Positions 1-7,600 are shown, numbered from the stretch's first letter. The stretch: DNA of 12,432 nt from Veillonella sp. (GCA_019419725.1 DXZL01000037.1:1-12432), one strand, 5' to 3'. Program-made: numbers and translations. Notes: generated from the letters alone by a model not told the origin.

Positions 1-25
1 AATATACTACACTGACTCTACGTTA

Positions 26-54
26 ACTATATCATACGTACTAGTATTACTCAA
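26..54 (-). promoter_or_regulatory. Candidate promoter for a gene beyond the left edge
   Basis: Read on the minus strand there is a TTGAGT -35 (49-54), a 17-nt spacer and a TATAGT -10 (26-31). A TG dinucleotide one base upstream of the -10 makes it an extended -10 element. It lies just past the ilvC terminator and points out of the window, so it would serve the next minus-strand gene, which is not visible. The call rests on motif match only. Confidence 0.45.
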
Positions 55-55
55 T

Positions 56-79
56 AAAAAACGACCCCAAATGGGGTCG
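56..79 (-). terminator. Rho-independent terminator of ilvC
   Basis: A perfect 7-bp GC-rich stem (62-68 with 73-79) with a 4-base loop is followed on the minus strand by six T residues (61-56). It starts 45 bases past the ilvC stop codon, so it closes the ilvC transcript. Confidence 0.9.
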
Positions 80-124
80 CTTTCAGTAAGCCTATGCTTA
101 TCAAGAAATTACTAATGTAATCTC

Positions 125-1132
125 TTATTTTAACCAGCTCATCAAATTACGAAGTTCTGCACCAACTGGTTCGATTGGATGGTTAGCAGCTGCTTCACGA
201 TGTTCTTTAAGGAATTTTTGACCATTTTTGGAATCAGCCAAGAATTCGTCAGCGAATTTACCAGATTGGATATCAGCCAAGATTTGTTCCATAGCTTTTT
301 TAGTATCTGCAGTAATTACGCGAGGACCTGCATGGTAGTCACCATATTCAGCAGTGTTGGAAATGGAGTGGCGCATTTTTTGGAAGCCACCTTCGTAGAT
401 AAGGTCTACAATCAATTTCATTTCATGCAAGCATTCGAAGTAAGCATTTACAGGTTCATAACCAGCTTCTGTTAATACTTCGAAACCAGTTTTGATCAAT
501 TCAGTAACACCGCCGCACAATACAGCTTGTTCACCGAAGAGGTCAGTTTCAGTTTCGGATTTGAAGTTAGTTTCCAAGATACCAGAACGTCCACCACCGA
601 TACCAGAAGCCCATGCTAATGCAACTTCTTCAGTATCACCAGATGGATCTTTTTCTACAGCGTACAAGCAAGGAACACCGGAGCCTTCTTGATATGTACG
701 ACGTACTAAATGACCAGGACCTTTAGGAGCTACCATGAATACGTTGATGTCTTCACGAGGTACGATTTTACCGAAGTGAATGTTGAAGCCGTGAGCAAAT
801 GCCAAGTATGCACCTTGTTTCAAGTTAGGAGCGATATCTTGTGCATATACGTCTGCTTGTAATTCGTCAGGAATCAATACCATAACGATGTCAGCACCTT
901 TAACTGCTTCTGCAGTTTCTTTTACTGTAAGGCCTGCTTCTTCTGCAGCTTTCCAGCTAGAAGAACCACCACGAAGACCAATTGTTACGTCCATACCATT
1001 TTCTTTTAAGTTCAATGCATGCGCATGACCTTGAGAACCGTAACCTAAAACTGTAATTTTTTTGCCTTCCAATTTGCTCAAATTACAATCTGCATCATAA
1101 TAAACTGTAGTACCTAAAATTTTACCTGCCAT
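125..1132 (-). CDS. ilvC: Ketol-acid reductoisomerase (class I)
   Basis: This enzyme converts 2-acetolactate or 2-aceto-2-hydroxybutanoate to the 2,3-dihydroxy acids with NAD(P)H and Mg2+, the second common step of valine and isoleucine synthesis, in the cytoplasm. The 335-residue product has the class I short-form length. A Rossmann GYGSQG motif is at residues 30-35, and the cofactor loop at 53-60 (Arg54 followed by several Ser) looks NADPH-preferring, which is an inference. APKGPGH is at 136-141. The metal ligands appear as Asp197/Glu201 and Glu233/Glu237, with the substrate serine near 258. An upstream extension of 25 codons is open, but the start at 1132 is preferred because GGAGGT (1141-1146) sits 8 bases before it and MAGKIL is a typical N-terminus. 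It lies after the ABC ATPase gene, with its own candidate promoter and a strong terminator. Confidence 0.97.
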   Translation of the reverse strand: MAGKILGTTVYYDADCNLSKLEGKKITVLGYGSQGHAHALNLKENGMDVTIGLRGGSSSWKAAEEAGLTVKETAEAVKGADIVMVLIPDELQADVYAQDIAPNLKQGAYLAFAHGFNIHFGKIVPREDINVFMVAPKGPGHLVRRTYQEGSGVPCLYAVEKDPSGDTEEVALAWASGIGGGRSGILETNFKSETETDLFGEQAVLCGGVTELIKTGFEVLTEAGYEPVNAYFECLHEMKLIVDLIYEGGFQKMRHSISNTAEYGDYHAGPRVITADTKKAMEQILADIQSGKFADEFLADSKNGQKFLKEHREAAANHPIEPVGAELRNLMSWLK

Positions 1133-1216
1133 ACTAGACAACCTCCAAAATATATTCAATAGAATATTTAATATATATACTGTACACAATCTCACAAATA
1201 AATGCAAGATTTGTAG

Positions 1217-1244
1217 TGTATATCGTAATTTATCGAATAGTCAA
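1217..1244 (-). promoter_or_regulatory. Candidate ilvC promoter
   Basis: In the 184-base gap upstream of ilvC, the minus strand carries TTGACT (1239-1244), a 16-nt spacer and TATACA (1217-1222). The -35 matches consensus at five of six positions and the -10 at four of six. No terminator is visible between the ABC ATPase gene and ilvC, so ilvC may be transcribed both from here and by read-through from the ilvD operon. Confidence 0.4.
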
Positions 1245-1316
1245 ATAGACTAATCTACAACTTAAATTTGTACCCTTTTTGTATTAAGAAAAAATGAATT
1301 ATCCTAATTTTAGCTC

Positions 1317-2102
1317 TTATTTAACTATAATCCATGGGCGATTTTTCTCCCATACAACAGATACATCAATACCAAATACGTCGCTTAGAATTTCATCTGT
1401 TAAGATGTCCCGCTTCTTGCCTTTATACACAATGAGGCCATCTTTAATAATAGCTACATGTGTAATACTGGGCATAATCTCTTCAATTTGATGAGATACA
1501 TAAATAAAAGGCTTATGTTCCTCTCGTGCCATATTCTCAACAGTTGCTAAGAATTGCTCGCGAGCAGGCAAATCAAGACCAGAGCAAGGCTCATCTAAAA
1601 TAAGCAAATCTGGATTAGCCATAATAGCGCGTGCTAATAATACGCGGCGCTGTTCACCAGCAGATAGTGTATGAAATCTATGGCCTTCCAAATAGGACAA
1701 ACCAAACTCAGACAATAATTGCAGTCCTCGTTCGCGCACCTCAGGATCTACCTTCTGATAGATACCGATACTGTTAAAGGCACCAGAAATAACAACATCT
1801 TCTACCACTTGTTTATCCAAGGTAGACTGAAATTGTCCAAGCGCCGAACTAACAAAGCCTAATCGCGCCTTGATCTTAGGCCATGCATATTTGCCAAATT
1901 CATGACCAAATACGCGTAATAGACCTGTTGTAGGAATTTGGTAAGCTGGAATCATGCTGAGCATCGTCGATTTACCAGCCCCATTGAGACCTAATAAGGC
2001 CCAATTCTCCCCTTCTTCAACATGCCAATTAATGCCTTTTAAAATTTCGCGGCCGTCACGACGAAACTTAACGTCTTCATAATGGAGTAATTCACTACTC
2101 AC
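1317..2102 (-). CDS. Orphan ABC ATPase, ModF/YlmA-like (COG1119 type)
   Basis: This is a single-domain ABC ATPase of 261 residues. Visible motifs are Walker A GLNGAGKST (38-46), signature LSAGEQRR (146-153), Walker B LLILDEP (166-172), D-loop SGLD (174-177) and the H-loop His204. The usual Q-loop glutamine is replaced in GFVSSAL (82-88), which I recall as a feature of the ModF/YlmA-like group. No permease or substrate-binding gene is nearby, so transport is not supported and the substrate is unknown. It does not look like the LivF/LivG branched-chain amino-acid ATPases. Translation starts at a GTG: AGGAG (2111-2115) lies 8 bases upstream and overlaps the ilvN stop codon, suggesting translational coupling. 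Family assignment is fairly sure; a role linked to amino-acid synthesis is only suggested by its place between ilvN and ilvC. Confidence 0.85.
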   Translation of the reverse strand: MSSELLHYEDVKFRRDGREILKGINWHVEEGENWALLGLNGAGKSTMLSMIPAYQIPTTGLLRVFGHEFGKYAWPKIKARLGFVSSALGQFQSTLDKQVVEDVVISGAFNSIGIYQKVDPEVRERGLQLLSEFGLSYLEGHRFHTLSAGEQRRVLLARAIMANPDLLILDEPCSGLDLPAREQFLATVENMAREEHKPFIYVSHQIEEIMPSITHVAIIKDGLIVYKGKKRDILTDEILSDVFGIDVSVVWEKNRPWIIVK

Positions 2103-2110
2103 ACAACCAT

Positions 2111-2115
2111 CTCCT
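2111..2115 (-). promoter_or_regulatory. Ribosome site that selects the GTG start of the ABC ATPase
   Basis: AGGAG on the minus strand overlaps the TAG stop of ilvN (2114-2116) and is 8 bases from the GTG at 2102. A nearer ATG (2110-2108) is out of frame and runs into TGA after two codons, so it cannot be the start. Confidence 0.7.
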
Positions 2116-2602
2116 AAATCTTTTCTCCACGGCTCATTGCGGTAATGCCAGTTTTGGCAATTTCAAGGACACCATAGGTTTCCATAATTTGAATGAAACC
2201 GCGTAATTTTTCTACGCTACCAATTACTTCAATAATCATAGAAGTAGGAGAAATATCGAGTACATTGCCACGATATACATCGGCAATTTGTACAATTTGA
2301 GAGCGTGTTGCAGCAGTTGCTTTTACCTTGATAAGCATTAACTCACGGCATACCACATCATGATCTTCAAAAACTTTAACCTTTACAACATCAATGAGCT
2401 TGTAAATTTGTTTTTGAATTTGGTCTAAGATGCGATCATCTGCCTCAACGGTGAGGGTAATACGAGCGTAGCCTGGTGTATTTGTAATACCAGATGTCAT
2501 CTTTGTAACATTAAAACCACGACGGTTAAAGAGTGCCAATATACGTGCACCAATGCCTGCTGTATTTTTTGCAATTACTAAGACTTGATGTTCTCTCGCC
2601 AT
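2114..2602 (-). CDS. ilvN: Acetolactate synthase, small regulatory subunit
   Basis: This is the regulatory subunit of acetohydroxyacid synthase; it activates the large subunit and normally carries valine feedback inhibition. The 162-residue length is normal for the family. An N-terminal ACT domain covers about residues 5-75 and the C-terminal ALS small-subunit domain about 83-157. By alignment from memory to E. coli IlvH, Asn13 and Gly16 match the valine-site Asn11 and Gly14, so feedback sensitivity is plausible. Its ATG shares one base with the TAA of ilvB (TAATG arrangement), a sign of translational coupling and of the near-equal expression expected for a two-subunit enzyme. The symbol ilvH would be equally valid. 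Confidence 0.96.
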   Translation of the reverse strand: MAREHQVLVIAKNTAGIGARILALFNRRGFNVTKMTSGITNTPGYARITLTVEADDRILDQIQKQIYKLIDVVKVKVFEDHDVVCRELMLIKVKATAATRSQIVQIADVYRGNVLDISPTSMIIEVIGSVEKLRGFIQIMETYGVLEIAKTGITAMSRGEKI

Positions 2603-4311
2603 TATAGCACCCCTTTCTTGCCCATCATACCGCTTACGGTACCACCAGCTGGAATCATCGGCAATACATTATCTTCTCTTGCTACACGGCAATCCAAGAT
2701 GATACTTTCATCAGATGTAATGAACGATTTAAATTCTTTATTGAAATCCTCTACATTATCGATACGAGCGGCTTTCAAATTAAAGGCATCTGCCAATTTC
2801 AAGAAGTCTGGGCTCGTTTCCAAATCTACATAAGAATAACGGCGGTCATTAAAGATTTGTTGCCATTGACGAACCATGCCAAGGTAACCATTATTAATGA
2901 TAACAATCTTAATTGGTAAATTATATTGGCGAACCATCATGAGCTCTTCGAAGGTCATTTGGAATCCACCATCACCAACAACAAGGATGACTTGTTTATG
3001 AGGTGCCCCCACTTGAGCCCCAATTGCAGCTGGTAAACCATAGCCCATGGTACCTGCACCACCAGATGTAACAATGGTATGAGGTTTTTTATGAGTTAAG
3101 AATTGAGCCGCCCACATTTGATGTTGGCCTACGTCAGTTACAATAACTGCATCCTCTTTAGCAATCTTGTTAAGTTCAGATAATACGTATTGTGGATGTA
3201 ATACACCATCTTTAGATTCAGGAATTACCATAGGATATTCCGCTTGCCATTCACGAATTTGTCCGATCCACGCTTCATGAGTTGTAGGTTCTACAAGCGT
3301 ATTAAGTTCAGATAAAACTCGCTTCAAGTCACCTACAATTGGTACGTTAATAGTAACGTTTTTATCAATTTCTGCTGGGTCGATATCGATATGAATGATT
3401 TTAGCTTTTTTACAGAAGAAATCTGGATGACCTGTAATGCGGTCGTGGAAACGAATACCGGCCGCAATAACAAGGTCTGCTTCTTCTGTACTATTATTAG
3501 CCGCTACAGAGCCATGCATACCCACCATACCAAGAGCAAGCTCATGGTTACCTGGGAAACCACCAAGGCCAACTAATGTATTTGTTACAGGAATTTGAGC
3601 CTTTTCTGCCAATTCCTTTAACTCATCCATAGCGCCAGATTTCAATACACCGGCACCGGCAATGATGAGCGGACGTTTCGCATTTTTAATGAGTGTAGCC
3701 GCTTTCTTAATTTGCCCTTGATGACCTTTATAGGTTGGATCATACCCTTCAAGATGGATAGGTACTTCATATAATTTATTGTATTCTGTCATGGATATTT
3801 TTTCTGTTTGAACATCCTTAGGAATATCGATAAGAACTGGCCCTGGACGACCTGTACTAGCAATAAAATACGCTTCTTTAATGATGCGAGGTAAATCGCG
3901 AATATCTTGAACAAGATAGTTATGTTTTGTAATCGGCATGGTAATACCTTGGATATCTGCTTCTTGGAAGGAATCCTTACCAATAAACGGACGACCAACC
4001 TGACCAGTAATGGCCACCATAGGTACAGAATCCATGTAAGCAGTCATAATACCTGTAACAAGATTTGTCGCACCAGGACCGGACGTAGCAAGGCATACAC
4101 CTACTTTTCCAGATACGCGTGCATAACCATCTGCTGCATGGGCTGCACCTTGTTCATGACGAACAAAATAATGTTTAATTTCAGGGAAGCTATAAATTTC
4201 ATCATAAATTGGAATTACCGCGCCACCTGGATAACCGAACATGTCGGTTACACCAAGGCGATGCAATGTTTCAAGGACAATGCGTGCCCCATTGATTGTT
4301 TCTGCGCTCAT
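2602..4311 (-). CDS. ilvB: Acetolactate synthase, large catalytic subunit
   Basis: This ThDP-dependent enzyme condenses two pyruvates to 2-acetolactate, or pyruvate with 2-oxobutanoate to 2-aceto-2-hydroxybutanoate. The 569 residues match the family length. The N-terminal pyrimidine-binding domain carries the catalytic Glu53 in RHEQGAAHAADGYAR. A middle domain (about 190-330) ends in DIDPAEIDKNV. The C-terminal ThDP-binding domain has GDGG at 446-449 and the matching asparagines at 473-474. The start at 4311 follows AAAGGG (4317-4322) and lies 18 bases after the ilvA stop. The overlap with ilvN and the neighbours ilvA, ilvD and ilvC point to the biosynthetic enzyme rather than a catabolic AlsS. 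Confidence 0.97.
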   Translation of the reverse strand: MSAETINGARIVLETLHRLGVTDMFGYPGGAVIPIYDEIYSFPEIKHYFVRHEQGAAHAADGYARVSGKVGVCLATSGPGATNLVTGIMTAYMDSVPMVAITGQVGRPFIGKDSFQEADIQGITMPITKHNYLVQDIRDLPRIIKEAYFIASTGRPGPVLIDIPKDVQTEKISMTEYNKLYEVPIHLEGYDPTYKGHQGQIKKAATLIKNAKRPLIIAGAGVLKSGAMDELKELAEKAQIPVTNTLVGLGGFPGNHELALGMVGMHGSVAANNSTEEADLVIAAGIRFHDRITGHPDFFCKKAKIIHIDIDPAEIDKNVTINVPIVGDLKRVLSELNTLVEPTTHEAWIGQIREWQAEYPMVIPESKDGVLHPQYVLSELNKIAKEDAVIVTDVGQHQMWAAQFLTHKKPHTIVTSGGAGTMGYGLPAAIGAQVGAPHKQVILVVGDGGFQMTFEELMMVRQYNLPIKIVIINNGYLGMVRQWQQIFNDRRYSYVDLETSPDFLKLADAFNLKAARIDNVEDFNKEFKSFITSDESIILDCRVAREDNVLPMIPAGGTVSGMMGKKGVL

Positions 4312-4329
4312 AGGAACCCTTTCGACCAG

Positions 4330-5553
4330 CTATTCAGATAAAATCTCGCTGGAATTTAAACGTTTAATAATGTAACCATTATTTTTGAAAGTATCAATAA
4401 TGTGTTGGATGTGCTCTTCACCATTTGTTTCTACAGTCACTTGCAATTCCACTTCATGGAAGCGATCAAGGTTTTTAAACTGATTATGATCAAGTTTAAT
4501 AACGTTTGCATCCGCATCTGCAAGCATTTGAGATACAGCAACTAATTGACCTGGTTTATCAGGAAGATTAACAGAGAACGTGAAGATACGACCACGCAAT
4601 ACGAGACCTTTATTGATCATAGAGGAAATAGTAAGTACATCGATATTACCACCGCTAACAATAGCCACTGCCTTTTTGCCTTTACAGTCTAATTTTTTTA
4701 GACCTGCTAATGGTAAAATACCGGAGTTTTCTGCTACTAATTTATGTTTTTCTACAAGCAACAAAAATGCTTCCATCAATTCATAATCAGAGACAGTAAC
4801 AATTTCATCTACATATTTCTTAATATATTCTAATGTAGTTTCGCCGATTTGACGTACAGCTGTACCATCTGCGATAGTTGCCACCTCACGAAGTGGTACA
4901 GGATGATCTGCTTTTAACGCAGCAATTGCACTTGCTGCACCTTCAGGTTCTACACCAATAATTTTAATGCTAGGATTTTTTAATTTTGCAGCAGCTGCGA
5001 TACCAGAAACAATACCGCCACCACCAACAGGAACTAGCAATACATCCGCATCAGGCAATTCCTCAAGAACTTCTAATGCGATTGTACCTTGCCCTTCGAT
5101 AACATCTTCGTCATCAAAAGGATGGACGAACACATATCCGTGCTCTTGTTGTAATTCCATCGCTTTTTGGTAAGCTTCATCATAAATTTCACCATGCAGA
5201 ACTACTTCTGCACCATATTGTTTTGTGGCATTCACCTTAATGAGAGGCGTATGCTTTGGCATGACGATTGTCGCTTTAATGCCTAGACGTTTTGCAGCAA
5301 GCGCTACACCTTGCGCATGGTTACCGGCAGACGCGGCAATAACGCCGCGCGCCTTTTCTTCTTCTGTTAATTTTGCAATTTTATTATATGCACCACGAAC
5401 CTTAAAGGAACCTGTTATTTGCAAGTTTTCTGGCTTGATATATACATCATTGCCACTTTCATCGGAGAACACATCACTGTGAAGCAGTTTTGTTTTTACA
5501 GTAATTGTGCTAAGTCTCTCACGAGCTTCCATAAAATCATATAACTTATGCAT
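4330..5553 (-). CDS. ilvA: Threonine ammonia-lyase (dehydratase) with one C-terminal ACT domain
   Basis: This PLP enzyme deaminates L-threonine to 2-oxobutanoate, the entry step to isoleucine. With the start used here (407 residues), Lys51 in SFKVRGA is the Schiff-base lysine, SAGNHAQG is at 75-82, the phosphate-binding glycine run is at 177-180, and an ACT domain spans about 324-400. The catalytic part is of the short TdcB/serine-dehydratase type with a single added ACT domain, unlike the roughly 510-residue E. coli IlvA with its two regulatory ACT-like repeats. Position between ilvD and ilvB supports a biosynthetic role, and the ACT domain probably senses isoleucine or valine (inference). 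The upstream in-frame ATG at 5562 directly abuts the GAGGAG ribosome site, so the second ATG at 5553 is preferred. Confidence 0.93.
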   Translation of the reverse strand: MHKLYDFMEARERLSTITVKTKLLHSDVFSDESGNDVYIKPENLQITGSFKVRGAYNKIAKLTEEEKARGVIAASAGNHAQGVALAAKRLGIKATIVMPKHTPLIKVNATKQYGAEVVLHGEIYDEAYQKAMELQQEHGYVFVHPFDDEDVIEGQGTIALEVLEELPDADVLLVPVGGGGIVSGIAAAAKLKNPSIKIIGVEPEGAASAIAALKADHPVPLREVATIADGTAVRQIGETTLEYIKKYVDEIVTVSDYELMEAFLLLVEKHKLVAENSGILPLAGLKKLDCKGKKAVAIVSGGNIDVLTISSMINKGLVLRGRIFTFSVNLPDKPGQLVAVSQMLADADANVIKLDHNQFKNLDRFHEVELQVTVETNGEEHIQHIIDTFKNNGYIIKRLNSSEILSE

Positions 5554-5562
5554 CTGCACCAT

Positions 5563-5568
5563 CTCCTC
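5563..5568 (-). promoter_or_regulatory. Ribosome site that decides the ilvA start
   Basis: GAGGAG on the minus strand ends immediately before the ATG at 5562, leaving no spacing, whereas the ATG at 5553 is 9 bases away. The second ATG is therefore the more probable initiation codon. Confidence 0.65.
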
Positions 5569-5594
5569 TAGTTAGTATTAATGAAAGTCTACTA

Positions 5595-7265
5595 TTAGTC
5601 TTCAAATACTTCGATAGCACCTTGTGCTGCAGAGGATACGTGAAGAGCGTATTTTTTTAGATATCCAGTTACATTGGATTTGAATGGTTTCAATGCTGCT
5701 TTACGGCGAGCGATTTCATCGTCAGATACAGCTAATTCCAATTTGCCATTTGGAATATCGATATTGATGATATCACCATCTTCAACAACAGCGATTGTGC
5801 CACCTGCAGCCGCTTCTGGAGATACGTGACCAATGGATGCACCACGAGTAGCGCCGGAGAAACGACCGTCAGTCAACAATGCTACATCTTTATCAAGACC
5901 CCTACCTGCGATCATGGATGTTGGTGTTAACATTTCACGCATGCCAGGGCCGCCTTTAGGACCTTCGTAACGGATAACTACCACATCACCTTTTACGATT
6001 TTACCGCCTGTAATAGCTTCAACAGCTTCTTCTTCGCTGTTGAATACCTTTGCTGGGCCAGAGTGAACGAGCATATCTTCATCTACGGCACCTGCTTTTA
6101 CAACGGACCCATCTACAGCAAGGTTACCTTTAAGAACGGCAATACCACCTGTTTCATGAACAGGATTATTCCAAGGATGAATAACATCTTCATCAGTTAC
6201 ATGAGCTACCGCTGCAATTTCACCTTGTGTTTTAAGAGCTACAGTTTTGCAATCTGTATGTAAACGACCATTTTCTGCTAAACGTTTTAACACAGCAGAT
6301 ACGCCACCTGCAGCATACAAGTCTTCGATGAAGTATTTACCAGATGGAGAAAGTTTGGACAATTGAGGTGTGTTTTGTGCAATGCGATCGAAGTCGTCCA
6401 AGGACAATGGTACACCTGCTTCGTGAGCGATAGCTGGCAAATGAAGTGCTGTATTAGAGGAACCACCCAACGCCATATCTAGCGCTACTGCATTTTCAAA
6501 GGCTTCGCGTGTCATAATGTCTTTAGGACGAAGGTTTGCTTTCAATACTTCTACTGCTTGCATACCTGCTAATTTAGCAAGACGTAAACGTTCAGAGTAT
6601 ACTGCTGGAATTGTACCATTGCCAGGAAGACCCATACCAAGAGCTTCTGTTAAGCAGTTCATTGTATTAGCTGTGTACATACCAGAGCAAGAACCACATG
6701 TAGGACATGCTGTATTTTCGATTTCAGCTAACTCAGCATCACCCATTTCACCAGTTTGATGTTTACCTACTGCTTCGAATACATCAGACAAACCGATTTT
6801 TTTGCCATTATGTACGCCTGCAAGCATAGCACCACCAGACACGAATACGGATGGAATGTTAAGACGAGCTGCAGCTATCAACATACCAGGTACTACTTTA
6901 TCGCAGTTTGGAATGAACACCATAGCATCAAATGGTGTTGCCATAGCTGTTGCTTCGATGGAATCAGCGATGATATTACGAGTTACCAAGGAGTATTTCA
7001 TACCGATGTGGTTCATCGCCAAGCCGTCACAAATACCAATTGTATTGAACTCGATTGGCACACCACCTGCGTTGCGAATGCCGTCTTTTACGGCTTGTAC
7101 AATATTTTTCAAGCCCACGTGACCAGGGATAATTTCATTGAAAGAGTTCGCAATACCAATGACTGGTCTGCCCATTTCTTCATCAACAAAACCAAGAGCT
7201 TTTAGCAAAGATCTATGTGGTGCACGTGCTACGCCTGTTTTTAAATTGTCACTTCTACAACTCAT
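5595..7265 (-). CDS. ilvD: Dihydroxy-acid dehydratase
   Basis: This Fe-S hydro-lyase converts 2,3-dihydroxy-isovalerate or -methylvalerate to the 2-oxo acids, the third common step of valine and isoleucine synthesis. It has 556 residues, normal for the family. Asp80 (ICDG) and Cys121-Asp122-Lys123 fit the metal and carbamylated-lysine site. Cys187, Cys190 and Cys193 fall in ACPTCGSCSGMYTANTMN, the conserved cluster region. The C-terminal segment DGRFSGATRG carries the conserved active-site serine. The reading frame is open 16 codons further upstream, but GAGGAGA (7271-7277) lies 5 bases from the ATG at 7265 and fixes this start. It is the first large gene of the ilv operon, 41 bases ahead of ilvA, and is preceded by an intrinsic terminator and an Ile/Leu/Val-rich small ORF that look like an attenuator. 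Confidence 0.97.
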   Translation of the reverse strand: MSCRSDNLKTGVARAPHRSLLKALGFVDEEMGRPVIGIANSFNEIIPGHVGLKNIVQAVKDGIRNAGGVPIEFNTIGICDGLAMNHIGMKYSLVTRNIIADSIEATAMATPFDAMVFIPNCDKVVPGMLIAAARLNIPSVFVSGGAMLAGVHNGKKIGLSDVFEAVGKHQTGEMGDAELAEIENTACPTCGSCSGMYTANTMNCLTEALGMGLPGNGTIPAVYSERLRLAKLAGMQAVEVLKANLRPKDIMTREAFENAVALDMALGGSSNTALHLPAIAHEAGVPLSLDDFDRIAQNTPQLSKLSPSGKYFIEDLYAAGGVSAVLKRLAENGRLHTDCKTVALKTQGEIAAVAHVTDEDVIHPWNNPVHETGGIAVLKGNLAVDGSVVKAGAVDEDMLVHSGPAKVFNSEEEAVEAITGGKIVKGDVVVIRYEGPKGGPGMREMLTPTSMIAGRGLDKDVALLTDGRFSGATRGASIGHVSPEAAAGGTIAVVEDGDIINIDIPNGKLELAVSDDEIARRKAALKPFKSNVTGYLKKYALHVSSAAQGAIEVFED

Positions 7266-7318
7266 GTTAATCTCCTCACTTTTCTTGAAAGCATCCACTT
7301 GGACACTTTTCAACTTAA

Positions 7319-7348
7319 TAAAAAAAGACGATTCTTATGAATCGTCTT
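7319..7348 (-). terminator. Intrinsic terminator in the ilvD leader (putative attenuator)
   Basis: A perfect 10-bp stem (7339-7348 with 7325-7334) with a 4-base loop is followed on the minus strand by a run of T (7326-7320). It points toward ilvD and ends about 54 bases before its start codon, with no large gene ending upstream of it in the leader. A terminator in this place would stop the transcript before ilvD, as an attenuator does. Its 5' arm can instead pair with a segment of the upstream small ORF (7488-7501), which would prevent termination. Confidence 0.85.
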
Positions 7349-7371
7349 AAAAGTTTACAAATGATATTCCT

Positions 7372-7404
7372 TTTGTTTACAGAATTCCTAAATACATAAA
7401 CAAA
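7372..7404 (-). other. Second hairpin in the ilvD leader
   Basis: An uninterrupted 8-bp inverted repeat (7372-7379 with 7397-7404) encloses a 17-base loop between the small-ORF stop codon and the attenuator. It has no T-tract, so it is not a terminator. It could bring the distant pairing partners closer or act as a pause site; being AT-rich, it may also be chance. Confidence 0.35.
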
Positions 7405-7458
7405 CCTATGTACCCCTTGGAATATATACACATAAGAAACAAACTATATAGTCAAATC

Positions 7459-7590
7459 TTATTGATTGTATATTAAACCATTCGTGGAACCTTTAAGACA
7501 AAAACGTGTTAAGTTGTTGTTCATAATTCGAATGTCTTTAATAATCACGACGAGCGCGATAATCAACAAGCTAATGACTAAACCCAACAT
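7459..7590 (-). CDS. Putative Ile/Leu/Val-rich leader peptide of the ilvD operon (43 aa)
   Basis: A 43-codon ORF begins with MLGLVISLLIIALVVII, followed by KDIRIMNNNL and a polar tail ending in GLIYNQ. It is preceded by a strong AGGAGG (7595-7600). Codons 2-17 contain five Leu, three Val and five Ile codons, exactly the three end products of the branched-chain pathway. It sits about 27 bases after a candidate transcription start and upstream of the ilvD terminator, with nested complementary segments covering codons 17-20 and 30-35. This is the layout of a ribosome-mediated attenuator: stalling at the Ile/Leu/Val codons would favour read-through into ilvD. The alternative is a small single-span membrane protein, since the same residues are also hydrophobic enough for a membrane helix. 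Translation is inferred, not shown. Confidence 0.7.
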   Translation of the reverse strand: MLGLVISLLIIALVVIIKDIRIMNNNLTRFCLKGSTNGLIYNQ

Positions 7591-7594
7591 GTTT

Positions 7595-7600
7595 CCTCCT
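7595..7600 (-). promoter_or_regulatory. Ribosome site of the ilv leader ORF
   Basis: A perfect AGGAGG is spaced 4 bases from the ATG at 7590. A consensus ribosome site in an otherwise gene-poor 560-bp gap is the main evidence that the small ORF is translated. Confidence 0.75.

Noticed and set aside
1152..1167. ATATTC/GAATAT inverted repeat in the ilvC leader
   Set aside because: Six-bp arms made almost only of A and T are expected by chance in this AT-rich gap, and no regulator family is suggested.
3907..4341. Plus-strand ORF of 144 codons opposite ilvB
   Set aside because: It is the antisense shadow of a highly conserved gene, with unusual composition and no ribosome site; the same holds for the other plus-strand ORFs opposite ilvC, ilvA and ilvD.
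5554..5562. ilvA start at the upstream ATG (5562)
   Set aside because: It touches the GAGGAG ribosome site with no spacing; the ATG at 5553 has proper spacing and gives a normal N-terminus.
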